The notes under the pieces were generated by a model. That model worked only from the letters and a program-made list of their open reading frames with translations. It searched no databases and was not told the DNA's origin. A DNA stretch of 55,464 nucleotides from Paludibacteraceae bacterium. Its GTDB lineage: Bacteria; Bacteroidota; Bacteroidia; Bacteroidales; Paludibacteraceae. The DNA is taken from contig JAFYWK010000066.1 of the NCBI GenBank assembly GCA_017558065.1, positions 1 to 55,464 on the forward strand. Direction: 5' to 3'. This document shows, one piece after another, positions 33,245 through 42,417 of this stretch. Within the stretch, counting starts at the first letter, position 1, and every line of letters starts with the position of its first letter. The translations under genes and the position numbers were made by a program.

Positions 33245-35344
33245 TTAAGAGATTTCGCCCCAATTACCAGCAGCGATTCGAAGATAGTCGAGTCGCTGTT
33301 TGTATATACGGTTGTGTGATTGTTCGAGCAATGGATCCGCATCCAATACCTCCATCGCTGCTTGGCGTGCCACCTCCAGCAACTGTCCATCGGTACTCAG
33401 ACTGGCGATATGCAAGTCGAACGGCAAACCCGACTGCTGTGTACCCTCTAAGTCGCCCGGACCACGTAGTTGCAAATCCGCCTCCGCGATGCGGAAGCCA
33501 TCGTTAGTCGCCACCATAATATCCATACGTTGGCGCGTGTCCTTGCTCATCTCCGTACGTGTGAGCAGAAGACAATGGCTCTGCTCCGCGCCACGCCCTA
33601 CTCGACCACGCAATTGGTGCAATTGGCTGAGACCAAAACGCTCGGCATTCTCAATAATCATCACACTGGCGTTGGGCACATTTACGCCCACCTCTATGAC
33701 CGTAGTTGCCACCAGAATCTGCGTTTCGCCAGCGACAAAACGTTGCATCTGCTCATCCTTATCCTTCGCCTTCATCTGTCCGTGTACCATGGAGATACGG
33801 TAGTTGGGGAAAGTCTCGCAGAGTTGGTTGTAGCCATTGGTGAGGTCATGGAGGTCAAGTTTCTCGTTCTCGTTGATGAGCGGATAGACAACATACACCT
33901 GACGCCCCATATCAATCTGCTGCGAAATAAACTGATTGATGGACGCTCGACGCTGGATGGAATAGTGGAGCGTATGCACCGGTTTACGTCCAGGAGGAAG
34001 CTCGTCGATAATACTCACCTGCAAATCGCCATACACCGTCATAGCCAAAGTACGAGGGATAGGCGTTGCCGTCATCACAAGGATATGCGGAGGACGGGTG
34101 TTCTTGTTCCAGAGCTTGGCGCGTTGCGCTACACCAAAACGGTGTTGCTCGTCAATGATACACAAACCCAAGTTGGCAAACTGCACCGTGTCCTCCAGCA
34201 AAGCATGCGTGCCGATGAGGATATTGATCTCGCCCGAGCGCAGTTGCTCATGGATAGGCTGGCGCTGCTTGGCAGTAGTGGAACCCGTGAGGAGGGCGAT
34301 ATTTGCTATGGGTTGTGTAGAGTTGTGTAGCAGTTGTTGGATGGTCTCGTAGTGCTGGTTGGCGAGGATCTCTGTGGGAGCCATGATACATGCCTGATAG
34401 CCATTGTCCACAGCCAATAGGGCTGTGAGCAATGCAACAATGGTCTTACCGCTACCTACATCGCCCTGCAAGAGGCGGTTCATCTGTTTGCCCGACTTGA
34501 GGTCGGTCTGAATCTCACGCACCACACGTTTCTGCGCATTAGTGAGCGGAAACGGCAATGCATTCTGATAGAACGAATGGAAAGCTTTTCCTACAATAGG
34601 CATGGTGAAACCAACATTCTGTTCGCGGCGTTTCATCTGCCTGAGAATCTGCAGCTGGATATAAAAGAGTTCTTCGAACTTGAGTCGTTCGCGCGCCTTC
34701 TGCATAGTAGGCGTATCCTTTGGGAAATGGATATTGCAGAGCGCTTCGCTCAGACGCAAAAGGTGGTAGCGTTGCACCAGATCCATACCAAGCGTATCTA
34801 CCATGCCCTGCTGCTGGAGTTCGGGTATGAGGTGCGCAATGATGGTGCGGAGGGCCTTGGAATTGAGCCCAGCGCGCTTCATAGGTTCGGTGGTGTTGTA
34901 GTGCGGTTCGAGCCCCTGCATGAGTTCGGGTTGCACTTTGCTCATAGGCGTGAGTTCGGGGTGAACGAAGTTGTACTGATGATTGAATCGCGATGGTTTG
35001 CCAAAAAGCAGATACTGCACATTGCGCTCCAGTTTGACATACTTCACGCCCTTGAACCAGACCAGTTCGATGGTATGCCGTCCGTCGGTAAAAGTGGCGG
35101 ATAGGCGCTGCGCATTGCCAATACCGATGGTGTGCCACTCGGTGATATGACCGATGATCTGCACATAGGTGTCATCGTCCTCAATCTCGTGGATAAAATA
35201 GAAGCGACTGCGGTCAATATACTTGTACGGAAACTGGTACAGCATATCGAGCGCCGACTTCACACCCAGCTCTTTACGAAGAATGTCGGCACGTTTAGCG
35301 CCGACACCCTTACAGTATTCGATATTTCGAATGGATAAATCCAT
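33245..35344 (-). CDS. recG: ATP-dependent DNA helicase RecG
   Basis: The 699-residue protein has an N-terminal wedge/OB region, helicase motif I (LQGDVGSGKT), the DEQH box (CIIDEQHRFGVAQR), VMTATPIPRTLAMT, and the C-terminal motifs EVGVNVPNASVMII and QLRGRVGRG. RecG remodels stalled forks and Holliday junctions. Length is normal for the family. The gene is downstream of tonB on the minus strand, separated by a repeat tract. Confidence 0.96.
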   Translation of the reverse strand: MDLSIRNIEYCKGVGAKRADILRKELGVKSALDMLYQFPYKYIDRSRFYFIHEIEDDDTYVQIIGHITEWHTIGIGNAQRLSATFTDGRHTIELVWFKGVKYVKLERNVQYLLFGKPSRFNHQYNFVHPELTPMSKVQPELMQGLEPHYNTTEPMKRAGLNSKALRTIIAHLIPELQQQGMVDTLGMDLVQRYHLLRLSEALCNIHFPKDTPTMQKARERLKFEELFYIQLQILRQMKRREQNVGFTMPIVGKAFHSFYQNALPFPLTNAQKRVVREIQTDLKSGKQMNRLLQGDVGSGKTIVALLTALLAVDNGYQACIMAPTEILANQHYETIQQLLHNSTQPIANIALLTGSTTAKQRQPIHEQLRSGEINILIGTHALLEDTVQFANLGLCIIDEQHRFGVAQRAKLWNKNTRPPHILVMTATPIPRTLAMTVYGDLQVSIIDELPPGRKPVHTLHYSIQRRASINQFISQQIDMGRQVYVVYPLINENEKLDLHDLTNGYNQLCETFPNYRISMVHGQMKAKDKDEQMQRFVAGETQILVATTVIEVGVNVPNASVMIIENAERFGLSQLHQLRGRVGRGAEQSHCLLLTRTEMSKDTRQRMDIMVATNDGFRIAEADLQLRGPGDLEGTQQSGLPFDLHIASLSTDGQLLEVARQAAMEVLDADPLLEQSHNRIYKQRLDYLRIAAGNWGEIS

Positions 35345-35396
35345 TTCGCTACGCGATTTAGCTAAAGGCGATTAGGCGATTAGGCTAAAGGCGAGA
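35345..35396. repeat. GCGATTAGG/AAAGGCGA word mosaic
   Basis: The hairpin TCGCTACGCGA and the palindrome TTTAGCTAAA precede AGGCGATTAGGCGATTAGGC and TAAAGGCGAG words. The tract fills the gap between the recG start and the tonB stop. Confidence 0.75.
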
Positions 35397-35398
35397 AA

Positions 35399-36079
35399 TT
35401 ATTGCAAACGGAAGTTTACTGGAATAGTATATTTCACGCGTACTGGTTTACCACGTTGCTTACCTGGTTTCCACTTAGGCATGCTATTGATGACACGCAC
35501 AGCTTCCTTATCCAATGATGGTTCACCAGAAGAACGAACCACCTGAATATCAGTAACCTTACCATCCTTCTCAATCACGAATTGGCAGATCACACGACCT
35601 TGGATACCGTTCTCTTGTGCGATAACAGGGTACTTGATATTCTCACCGATATAGCGCATCATAGCTTGTTGACCACCAGGAAACTCAGGCATAGACTCTA
35701 CAACCACGAAGATAACCTCTTCTTCCTCCTCTTCAACAGGAGCCTCTACAGGAGGAGCGATAACCACTTCTACATCCTTGTCATCCTCGGTGTTAATCTC
35801 GATTTCTTCTACCTCTACGTCATCTTCAACCACGTTGAGCACTTCTACCTCAACTGGTGCTGGTGGTGGTGGAGGAGGAGGAGTCTCTTGTGAAGTTTGT
35901 TGGATATCGATTTCTTCCTCGAAGATAAAATCGGTGTCCACTACATCATACTTGGTAACTTCTCGCTCTGTCCACTCGAAAGCGACATAGCAGATGCTCA
36001 ATACCAAAACCAAACCCATCAATACATAGGTCAGTTTTTTGTCTTCCAAGCTCGCTTGGGGGTTCTTTTTTAGTTGCAT
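35399..36079 (-). CDS. TonB-family energy transducer
   Basis: ATG 36079 (MQLKKNPQASLEDKK) fits the promoter position. The 226-residue protein has one membrane helix (about 18-36), a proline run of eight, a very acidic valine/glutamate-rich spacer (about 75-125) in place of the usual Lys-Pro region, and a C-terminal TonB domain (about 135-226) with FPGGQQAMMRYIGENIKYP and the end VKYTIPVNFRLQ. It passes proton-motive energy to outer-membrane receptors such as the barrel protein encoded nearby. Confidence 0.92.
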   Translation of the reverse strand: MQLKKNPQASLEDKKLTYVLMGLVLVLSICYVAFEWTEREVTKYDVVDTDFIFEEEIDIQQTSQETPPPPPPPAPVEVEVLNVVEDDVEVEEIEINTEDDKDVEVVIAPPVEAPVEEEEEEVIFVVVESMPEFPGGQQAMMRYIGENIKYPVIAQENGIQGRVICQFVIEKDGKVTDIQVVRSSGEPSLDKEAVRVINSMPKWKPGKQRGKPVRVKYTIPVNFRLQ

Positions 36080-36142
36080 ATTGTTTTGTGTTTTTATGTT
36101 TTGCGTTTTCTGTGCTTTTACAGGCACTACCATTTCGGACTG

Positions 36143-36174
36143 CAAATTTACTGCTTTTTTCTGAATTGTGCAAA
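36143..36174 (-). promoter_or_regulatory. promoter of tonB-recG
   Basis: Minus strand: TTTG (36171-36174), 20 bases, TAAATTTG (36143-36150), 64 bases before the tonB ATG. Confidence 0.8.
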
Positions 36175-36210
36175 TATCTCCCCTGTTTTTTACATTTTTT
36201 TCACAAAATA

Positions 36211-36242
36211 GTTGTTATTTTGAGATAAAAGCAGTACTTTTG
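36211..36242 (+). promoter_or_regulatory. promoter of the flippase gene, almost leaderless
   Basis: GTTG (36211-36214), 20 bases, TACTTTTG (36235-36242). The ATG at 36251 follows 8 bases later. Confidence 0.6.
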
Positions 36243-36250
36243 CGCTCGAA

Positions 36251-37534
36251 ATGGGTAAGTTGAAGGATTTTATATCATCAATACATGTGCAGAATATAGC
36301 CAAATTATTATCTGCAAATGTGGTCGCGCAAGTGATAGGATTGGTGGTCTATCCTATCTTATCACGCATGTATGCGCCCGAGGATTTTGGGCTGCTGAAT
36401 CTGTTTCTGAGTATAGGCAATGTGCTGGTCGTGCTCTCGTTGATGGACTACTATTATGCCATCGTTTTGCCCAAGCAAGAGCGGCATGCTGTGGCGCTGG
36501 TGCATGTGAGTAGTTTGGTGCTACTCATCACGGTAGCACTGGTGGCATTGAGTGTGATACTGGCAGGTCCGATAAGCGCGCTCTTCAAGTCGCCCTATTT
36601 GGAACGCTACTACTGGCTAATGCCCATATATGTGCTCACCATGGGAGCATGGAACATACTGAATTACTGGTATATACGCCAAAAACAGTTCGGACAGATA
36701 AGCCAATATCTCATGTCGCAGAGCATATTGTCGGCAGGCGGCAAGATCGGTATGGGATATGCGGGGGTGTTGCAAGGCGGCATGATCTATGCTATCGTCG
36801 TAGCGCCATTGCTATCTTTAGGCGCCAATATCGTTCGCAACTTCAGAGGCGCTTTGCAGCCGTTGCTACGTGTTTCTAAGGCAGATATGGTGGAGCAGAG
36901 CAAGCAGTATCGCAATTTCCCCTGCTTTGTGCTGCCACGCAGTTTTCTGAATGTGCTGGCAGGACAACTGCCTATTCTATTGCTCACTCCTTTCTTCGGT
37001 GCAAAATATGTGGGACTGCTGAGTATGGCGCTACTGTTAGGATACACGCCTATCGGGACTATCACGCGTGCCATTTATCAGGTATTGTACCAGCACACCA
37101 CGGAGCGCGTGCATGCCACACAACGAATAGGTGGCGTCTTCTGGCGCTTCGTTGTTTGGAGCAGTGTGATTATTCTACCCGTCTTCGGTGGACTGTTTTT
37201 CGTATTACCCGATATAACATCTTGGTTGTTGGGTGAAGAGTGGCGCGTGGTAGGAACGTATATCCGCTGGATGCTGCCATGGCTATATTTGTCGCTACTA
37301 ACAGGCAGCACCTGTTACCTGTCGGACGTATTCATGAAGCAGCGAATAGGATTATTCTTCGAAATACTGTTGGCAGTATGCCGCGTTTCGGGACTATGTA
37401 TCGGCATCGCGGCAAAAGACTTCACGACTGCCATAGCCGCCTACTCCATTAGCACAGCCATAGCCGTATTGGCACAACTCATATGGTTGGCTTCGCTGGT
37501 AAGAAAATACGATCGAGGAATTACAGCGGCTTAA
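36251..37534 (+). CDS. oligosaccharide flippase (Wzx-like)
   Basis: The 427-residue protein has about twelve membrane helices. Its start, IAKLLSANVVAQVIGLVVYPILSRMYAPEDFG, is typical of the polysaccharide-biosynthesis/MATE-like flippase family. It probably moves lipid-linked oligosaccharide across the inner membrane. Its end overlaps by 4 bases the end of a convergent GT4 gene, and a FemAB-like gene follows. The three together look like a small surface-glycan locus. Confidence 0.85.
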   Translation: MGKLKDFISSIHVQNIAKLLSANVVAQVIGLVVYPILSRMYAPEDFGLLNLFLSIGNVLVVLSLMDYYYAIVLPKQERHAVALVHVSSLVLLITVALVALSVILAGPISALFKSPYLERYYWLMPIYVLTMGAWNILNYWYIRQKQFGQISQYLMSQSILSAGGKIGMGYAGVLQGGMIYAIVVAPLLSLGANIVRNFRGALQPLLRVSKADMVEQSKQYRNFPCFVLPRSFLNVLAGQLPILLLTPFFGAKYVGLLSMALLLGYTPIGTITRAIYQVLYQHTTERVHATQRIGGVFWRFVVWSSVIILPVFGGLFFVLPDITSWLLGEEWRVVGTYIRWMLPWLYLSLLTGSTCYLSDVFMKQRIGLFFEILLAVCRVSGLCIGIAAKDFTTAIAAYSISTAIAVLAQLIWLASLVRKYDRGITAA

Positions 37535-38586
37535 CCCATCACCTTTTGATATAGCTCAACTAATTGCTTGCCCACGACGGTATAGCTATATTTGCGTCCG
37601 TGTTCGCGAATCTGTTGAGGCGGATAGTTAGACATATAATCCATTATCCATAACATAGCATTGGTAAGCTGGTGTTCGTTCTGGGTATTCACTAAGATAC
37701 CATCCTGCTCAGTCACCATTTCGGGTATGCCACCCGCTCTGCTACTGATAATAGGCAAGCCAGTGGCCAAGCATTCGGAGAGAACAACGGGAGCGTTCTC
37801 GTAATTGGAAAAGAGCACGAAGCAGTCACTCTCTTGCATCCACTGTGCCACTTCGTGAGGCGTCTGTTCGCCCGTGAAAGTGAGCAAACCATGCGGAAAC
37901 ATCAGTTCGCGAGCATACGCCATGGCTTGTGCATGGTCCACGCCCGTGCCCACAATAATACATTCGAAATCCTGCCTCTTGTTAGCAAGTCTCCTGATGG
38001 CGCGCAACATACCCTGCACGTTCTTGGCCTTCTCATCAAAGCAACTCACGTGTAGGAAACGAAACTTGTTTCCTTTCGGCGTAATGGTGAGCGGGGAGAT
38101 AGGTTGGTAGAAGAAATCATCCACCACATTGTGTATGCGTTGCCAATGTTCATTCTCGATGCCGCATGCCTTCATAGCCTCTTCCAGCATCTGGCTCACG
38201 GGCAGGATACAAGAGGCACGTTTAGCAATATGGCGCATCAGCCAACCATGCCATCCGCCACGAAAAGAGAAATTAACAGGCAGATAGCCCGACCAATGTT
38301 CGATGATAACGTATGGTATATGATAACGCCATTTCAGCCAAAGTGCCAAGAGTCCATTCTTGTCCAGCACGTTCATCTGCACCACCTGGGGTAATCCCCA
38401 TTCGCGTCGCAAGCGCCTCCAACCCTGATACATGTCGCGCAGCCACGCCAAACCAGTATTCTCAGAGTATAGGACACGCACATCCGCGCCTTGCTGCTTG
38501 ACCGCTTCGGCATGTTTTTGCACAAACAAGCCAGCCATCGCATCGCGCTCCGTAGGATACCATGCACTCAGAAACAACACCCTCAT
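37531..38586 (-). CDS. glycosyltransferase family 4
   Basis: The 351-residue GT-B enzyme has the N-terminal MRVLFLSAWYPTERDAMAGLFV and the C-terminal GT1 motif with the EX7E pair in SNYENAPVVLSE. SRAGGIPEMV binds the donor. It adds a sugar from an activated donor to a glycan. Acceptor and sugar are unknown. ATG overlaps the stop of the FemAB-like gene (ATGA), so the two are co-translated. Confidence 0.9.
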   Translation of the reverse strand: MRVLFLSAWYPTERDAMAGLFVQKHAEAVKQQGADVRVLYSENTGLAWLRDMYQGWRRLRREWGLPQVVQMNVLDKNGLLALWLKWRYHIPYVIIEHWSGYLPVNFSFRGGWHGWLMRHIAKRASCILPVSQMLEEAMKACGIENEHWQRIHNVVDDFFYQPISPLTITPKGNKFRFLHVSCFDEKAKNVQGMLRAIRRLANKRQDFECIIVGTGVDHAQAMAYARELMFPHGLLTFTGEQTPHEVAQWMQESDCFVLFSNYENAPVVLSECLATGLPIISSRAGGIPEMVTEQDGILVNTQNEHQLTNAMLWIMDYMSNYPPQQIREHGRKYSYTVVGKQLVELYQKVMG

Positions 38587-39542
38587 CGCATTCGCCTTTC
38601 TCTCAACCAGTTATAGGCATTTGCCAAACGGAACCACCAGCGATAATACTTTTCTACGCCATAGTAGGTAGTTGGCGTACTGCCAAATTGCTTATAATGT
38701 TGCGCAACGCCCTTAATCATACTACCCTCAAAATCAAATGCCACATGCTTCTCACGCGCCAACTTGATAGACTCCAACACGAGCAATGCGCTGGCTCCGG
38801 AGTTCTTGTATTGCTCACTGTAACAAGGAATAAGATAGTACATCGAGTGCTGATCCCACACCAGGAACGCAGCCGCCAACAACTCATTATCCGCGTTGCG
38901 TATAGCCAAGATTTGGCACTGATTCAGGCGCTGGGTCTTACGCTCCAACACCAACAAAAACTCGCGAGAATAACTAATCTGCTTGCCCAACTCTTGCAAA
39001 CACTGCACATGAAAACGATAAAAATCCTCCACATGCAAATCTCTATCCACATGCAGCGACAGGGCTTTTTGCAGTTGGCGCTTCTTATTCTTAGAAAACG
39101 CATTGATCACCTTATCCAGGTCAGTAAGATCTTCTATGCGATATGTGATGCGTTTTGTCAGTTTAAAGCCCAACTCCTGCATAGCTTGAGGGGCAATGCT
39201 GTGCAAGGGATATTGTTGATAATAGTAGCACAACTTCAACGATTGCAGCTGTTCGTTCAGCGATGCACACACACGTTTCACCGCCTGAGCATCATTGCGA
39301 ATGTCACTTCTCAACCATAGTCCCCCTATCTGCGTCATTTGGGGCATGACAATGTAGTTCATGCGCGCACGGGTGCGAAATAAGTATGGTAATGCTGCGC
39401 AAATCTCACCATTTGCATCCTTCTCCACAAAGACATCCCACTGCTTACCAGCACACACAGCATCCAGCCACCAATCGCGCATAAAAAGCGGCAAATCAGG
39501 GTTTGATTCGCAAAACTGAGCATATAATTGTTTATTGGTCAT
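38583..39542 (-). CDS. FemAB/GNAT-like acyltransferase
   Basis: ATG 39542 (MTNKQLYAQFCESNPDLPLF) is chosen because the promoter covers the longer frame. The 319-residue protein has the GNAT-type Acetyltransf_6/FemAB fold, with KNKKRQLQKAL, FLVWDQHSMYYLI and the late ALLVLESIKLAREK and FDFEGS motifs. Relatives add acyl or aminoacyl groups to polysaccharide or peptidoglycan precursors. The pairing with GT4 and a flippase suggests glycan decoration. Confidence 0.8.
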   Translation of the reverse strand: MTNKQLYAQFCESNPDLPLFMRDWWLDAVCAGKQWDVFVEKDANGEICAALPYLFRTRARMNYIVMPQMTQIGGLWLRSDIRNDAQAVKRVCASLNEQLQSLKLCYYYQQYPLHSIAPQAMQELGFKLTKRITYRIEDLTDLDKVINAFSKNKKRQLQKALSLHVDRDLHVEDFYRFHVQCLQELGKQISYSREFLLVLERKTQRLNQCQILAIRNADNELLAAAFLVWDQHSMYYLIPCYSEQYKNSGASALLVLESIKLAREKHVAFDFEGSMIKGVAQHYKQFGSTPTTYYGVEKYYRWWFRLANAYNWLRERRMR

Positions 39543-39566
39543 ACTACCGCAATTTATATTTGCGTG

Positions 39567-39598
39567 CAAAGTTACACTTTTTTATCGAAATATACAAA
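39567..39598 (-). promoter_or_regulatory. promoter of FemAB-like/GT4 genes
   Basis: Minus strand: TTTG (39595-39598), 20 bases, TAACTTTG (39567-39574), 24 bases before the ATG. It is back to back with the prs promoter. Confidence 0.8.
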
Positions 39599-39603
39599 TA
39601 AGG

Positions 39604-39635
39604 CTTGCAAAATTCAAAAAAAAGTAGTACTTTTG
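39604..39635 (+). promoter_or_regulatory. promoter of prs
   Basis: CTTG (39604-39607), 20 bases, TACTTTTG (39628-39635), 38 bases before the prs ATG. Confidence 0.8.
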
Positions 39636-39673
39636 CACTTTATTTCAAAATAATCAATAAAAATCTGTTTGTC

Positions 39674-40636
39674 ATGATTGTGGAAACAAGTCCCTACAAG
39701 GTTTTTGCTCTTTCTCAAGGCGGAGAGCTCGCTAAACGCGTATGTGAGTATTTAGGATGTTCGTTGGGTAATATCCAAGTGGCTCGTTTTTCTGATGGTG
39801 AGTTTGCCGTTAGTTTCGAGGAGTCGGTTCGTGGTCAGTCGGTGTATATCGTACAATCCACCTGCCCCAGCAGCGATAACATCATGGAGCTCCTGCTCGC
39901 TATTGATGCTGCCAAACGTGCCAGTGCATACAAGGTCATTGCTGTCATCCCATATTTCGGTTGGGCTCGCCAAGACCGCAAGGATAAACCACGCGTGTCT
40001 ATTGGTGCAAAAGTGTGTGCAAACTTGTTGCAAGGTGTGGGAGTTGACCGCGTGATTACTGTAGATTTGCACGCAGACCAAATCCAAGGTTTCTTTGATG
40101 TACCTGTAGATCACCTCTATGGTGCCAACGTGTTGGCGGACTACGTACAAAGTCTCAATTTGGAAAACCTGATCGTGGCGTCTCCCGATGTAGGCGGCAC
40201 TAAGCGCGCATCGGTGTTTGCTAAGAAGCTGACCGCTCTTACCAAGCAAGACGTACCTATGGTCATCTGCTACAAGCACCGCCCTAACGCTAACCAGATT
40301 GGCGAGATGCGCGTGCTCGGCGATGTCAAGGACAAGAACGTAGTGATCATTGACGATATTGCAGACACCGCAGGTACACTCTGCAAAGCCGCAGAGGTGA
40401 TGAAAGAGGCAGGAGCAAAGTCCGTTCGCGCACTGGTAAGCCACGGATTGATGTCTGGTCCAGCATGCGAACGCGTTGTTAATTCGGCATTGGAAGAGTT
40501 GATCTTTACCGACTCTATCCCATTCAATACTGAACGCTGCGCAAAGGTACATATCGTGTCTATGGCTAAACCTATTGCAGAAACCATTTTGGCAATCCAA
40601 AACCACCGTTCCGTAAGCGAATTGAATATCCACTAA
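39674..40636 (+). CDS. prs: ribose-phosphate pyrophosphokinase
   Basis: ATG 39674 gives 320 residues with FSDGEFAVSFEESVRGQ, DLHADQIQGFFDVPVDHL (metal and ATP loop) and the PRPP site VVIIDDIADTAGTL. It makes PRPP from ribose-5-phosphate and ATP for nucleotide, histidine and tryptophan synthesis. Length is normal. The next gene starts inside a repeat tract 23 bases on. Confidence 0.97.
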   Translation: MIVETSPYKVFALSQGGELAKRVCEYLGCSLGNIQVARFSDGEFAVSFEESVRGQSVYIVQSTCPSSDNIMELLLAIDAAKRASAYKVIAVIPYFGWARQDRKDKPRVSIGAKVCANLLQGVGVDRVITVDLHADQIQGFFDVPVDHLYGANVLADYVQSLNLENLIVASPDVGGTKRASVFAKKLTALTKQDVPMVICYKHRPNANQIGEMRVLGDVKDKNVVIIDDIADTAGTLCKAAEVMKEAGAKSVRALVSHGLMSGPACERVVNSALEELIFTDSIPFNTERCAKVHIVSMAKPIAETILAIQNHRSVSELNIH

Positions 40637-40678
40637 GTGGTGGTTAGAATAGTTCAGAATTGTTTAGAATTGTTCAAT
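40637..40678 (+). repeat. GTTTAGAATT repeat variant at the M28 peptidase start
   Basis: GGTTAGAATAGTTCAGAATTG then TTTAGAATTGTTCAATATAG are variants of the 20-bp GTTTAGAG unit. They cover the region where the following gene should start. Confidence 0.7.
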
Positions 40679-41646
40679 ATAGTATCTATGTATTGTTGCT
40701 GTTATGCGTGTCATGCGCAAAACAGCAACAGTCATCTCATTCGGCAGTCCGCTACGCTTTCTCGGCAGACTCGGCGTATCACTACATTGCTCAGCAAGTG
40801 GCTTTTGGTGCACGCGTACCAGGCACTGAGGAACATGCGGCGTGTGGCGACTGGTTGGTGAAGAAACTGGCGCAATACGGAGCACAAGTGCAGAATCAAC
40901 ACGGCACTATGCCCAACTATGCAGGCGAGGAGCAAGCACTACGCAACATCGTGGCGTACTTAGAAGGCAATACGCAGCACGCCATATTGCTATGTGCCCA
41001 TTGGGATTCGCGCCCATGGAGCGATGAGGAGCCGCTCTACGAGAATCGTTTCGCTCCTGTCATAGGTGCTAACGATGGCGCCAGTGGCGTGGGCGTGATA
41101 CTGGAGATTGTGCGCCAACTCTCTATACGCAAAGCACAAGGCGAATACATACCATCTGTGCAGATCATCCTGTTTGACTGCGAGGACATGGGCACCCCTA
41201 CTCACTACACAGGCAAAGAACGCGAACACACATGGTGCCTCGGTAGCCAATACTGGGCAAGAGAACTTAAAATTCAAAATTCAAAATTCAACATTCAATA
41301 CGGTATCCTTCTCGATATGGTAGGCGATCCATCTGCCACTTTCCCACGCGAGTACTTCTCCATGACTCACGCTGGCAACTACGTGGAGCAACTATGGCGC
41401 ACCGCCGCTCAACTTGGCTATGGTCGCTATTTTGTCAATCAAGCCGCCTACCCTATCACCGACGACCATTATTATGTGAATACCATCGCAGGCATCCCTT
41501 GTGTGGATATCATTGACTATAAACCACAGAACGGCACAGGTTTTGCAGAATGGTGGCATACACAGCAAGACGACATGCGAAATATTAATCGACAAACCCT
41601 AAAAGCAGTTGGAGAAACTGTTATCACTACAATATGCTCGAGATAA
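40660..41646 (+). CDS. M28-family peptidase or glutaminyl cyclase-like lipoprotein
   Basis: The 328-residue frame has a lipobox (LLLLCVSC), then an M28 fold with the zinc ligands His in LCAHWDSRP, Asp in GANDGASG, Glu in FDCEDMG, Asp in ILLDMVGD and a late His. The WxGS-type CLGSQYW resembles glutaminyl-peptide cyclotransferases. There is no in-frame ATG before the signal peptide. The only upstream options are TTG 40660 or later non-ATG codons, all inside a repeat tract. A repeat-derived insert (about residues 203-213) lies before ILLDMVGD. It overlaps sufC by 13 bases. Confidence 0.8.
   Translation: MFRIVQYSIYVLLLLCVSCAKQQQSSHSAVRYAFSADSAYHYIAQQVAFGARVPGTEEHAACGDWLVKKLAQYGAQVQNQHGTMPNYAGEEQALRNIVAYLEGNTQHAILLCAHWDSRPWSDEEPLYENRFAPVIGANDGASGVGVILEIVRQLSIRKAQGEYIPSVQIILFDCEDMGTPTHYTGKEREHTWCLGSQYWARELKIQNSKFNIQYGILLDMVGDPSATFPREYFSMTHAGNYVEQLWRTAAQLGYGRYFVNQAAYPITDDHYYVNTIAGIPCVDIIDYKPQNGTGFAEWWHTQQDDMRNINRQTLKAVGETVITTICSR
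41267..41300 (+). repeat. AAAATTCA word tract in the M28 gene
   Basis: TTAAAATTCAAAATTCAAAA then TTCAACATTCAA is four copies of AAAATTCA-type words, in frame, giving [10 protein letters not shown] between the fourth helix and the ILLDMVGD strand. Confidence 0.7.
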
Positions 41647-42374
41647 AGAACTTACACGCCACTATCGCTGGCAAGGAAATACTCAAAGGTCTCAACCTCA
41701 CTATCCACGAGGGCGAGGTACATGCCATCATGGGACCTAATGGTGCTGGCAAATCGACCCTGTCGAATGTACTCACAGGACACCCCGCTTATACGGTCAC
41801 TGAAGGTGAGGTCATCTTCCGCGGCAAGAACCTCTTGGACATGGCACCTGAGGTGCGCGCACGCGAGGGAATCTTCCTATCCTTTCAATATCCCGTAGAG
41901 ATTCCTGGCGTGTCGGTAGTCAACTTCATGCGTACCGCAGTGAATGAGAAACGCCAACACGAAGGAAAAGAGCCCCTGAAAGCAGCAGAGTTTCTCCGCC
42001 TCATGCGCGAGAAAAAGGCATTAGTGGGCATGGATAACAAACTCACCAACCGCTCCGTAAACGAAGGATTTTCAGGTGGAGAGAAGAAGCGCAACGAGAT
42101 TTTCCAAATGGCCATGCTCGAACCCTGTCTCTCAATCCTTGACGAAACAGATTCGGGTTTGGATATTGATGCACTGCGCATTGTGGCAGAGGGCGTGAAC
42201 AAACTCAAGACACCTCACACCGCCTCTATTGTCATCACCCACTACCAACGCCTGTTGGACTATATCGTGCCCGACTTCGTGCACGTACTAGCTGATGGAA
42301 AGATTGTGCGCACTGGCGGCAAGGAACTGGCACTCGAACTCGAAGAAAAAGGTTATGCGTTCCTTAACGAATAA
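41634..42374 (+). CDS. sufC: Fe-S cluster assembly ATPase SufC
   Basis: The 246-residue ABC ATPase shows Walker [10 protein letters not shown], signature [11 protein letters not shown], Walker [13 protein letters not shown] and the SufC-type [11 protein letters not shown]. SufC drives the SufBCD scaffold that builds iron-sulphur clusters in the cytoplasm. sufB, normally just upstream, is absent and the M28 gene takes its place. sufD follows 22 bases on. Confidence 0.97.
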   Translation: MLEIKNLHATIAGKEILKGLNLTIHEGEVHAIMGPNGAGKSTLSNVLTGHPAYTVTEGEVIFRGKNLLDMAPEVRAREGIFLSFQYPVEIPGVSVVNFMRTAVNEKRQHEGKEPLKAAEFLRLMREKKALVGMDNKLTNRSVNEGFSGGEKKRNEIFQMAMLEPCLSILDETDSGLDIDALRIVAEGVNKLKTPHTASIVITHYQRLLDYIVPDFVHVLADGKIVRTGGKELALELEEKGYAFLNE

Positions 42375-42377
42375 CCA

Positions 42378-42417
42378 CCCTACACCACACTACACAATGC
42401 TACACCACACTACACCA
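42378..42417 (+). repeat. CTACACCACACTACAC words at the sufD start
   Basis: CACCCTACACCACACTACAC, AATGCTACACCACACTACAC and CATAT fill the sufC-sufD gap. The ATG of sufD (42397) lies within the word string, exactly as for lptE at 15919. Confidence 0.85.

Noticed and set aside
33470-34330. 286-codon open frame on the plus strand
   Set aside because: It is antisense to recG. Its composition is that of a codon shadow and it has no motif or promoter.
39752-40633. 293-codon open frame on the minus strand
   Set aside because: It is wholly antisense to prs, a well-defined gene. The cysteine- and histidine-rich product is a shadow artefact.
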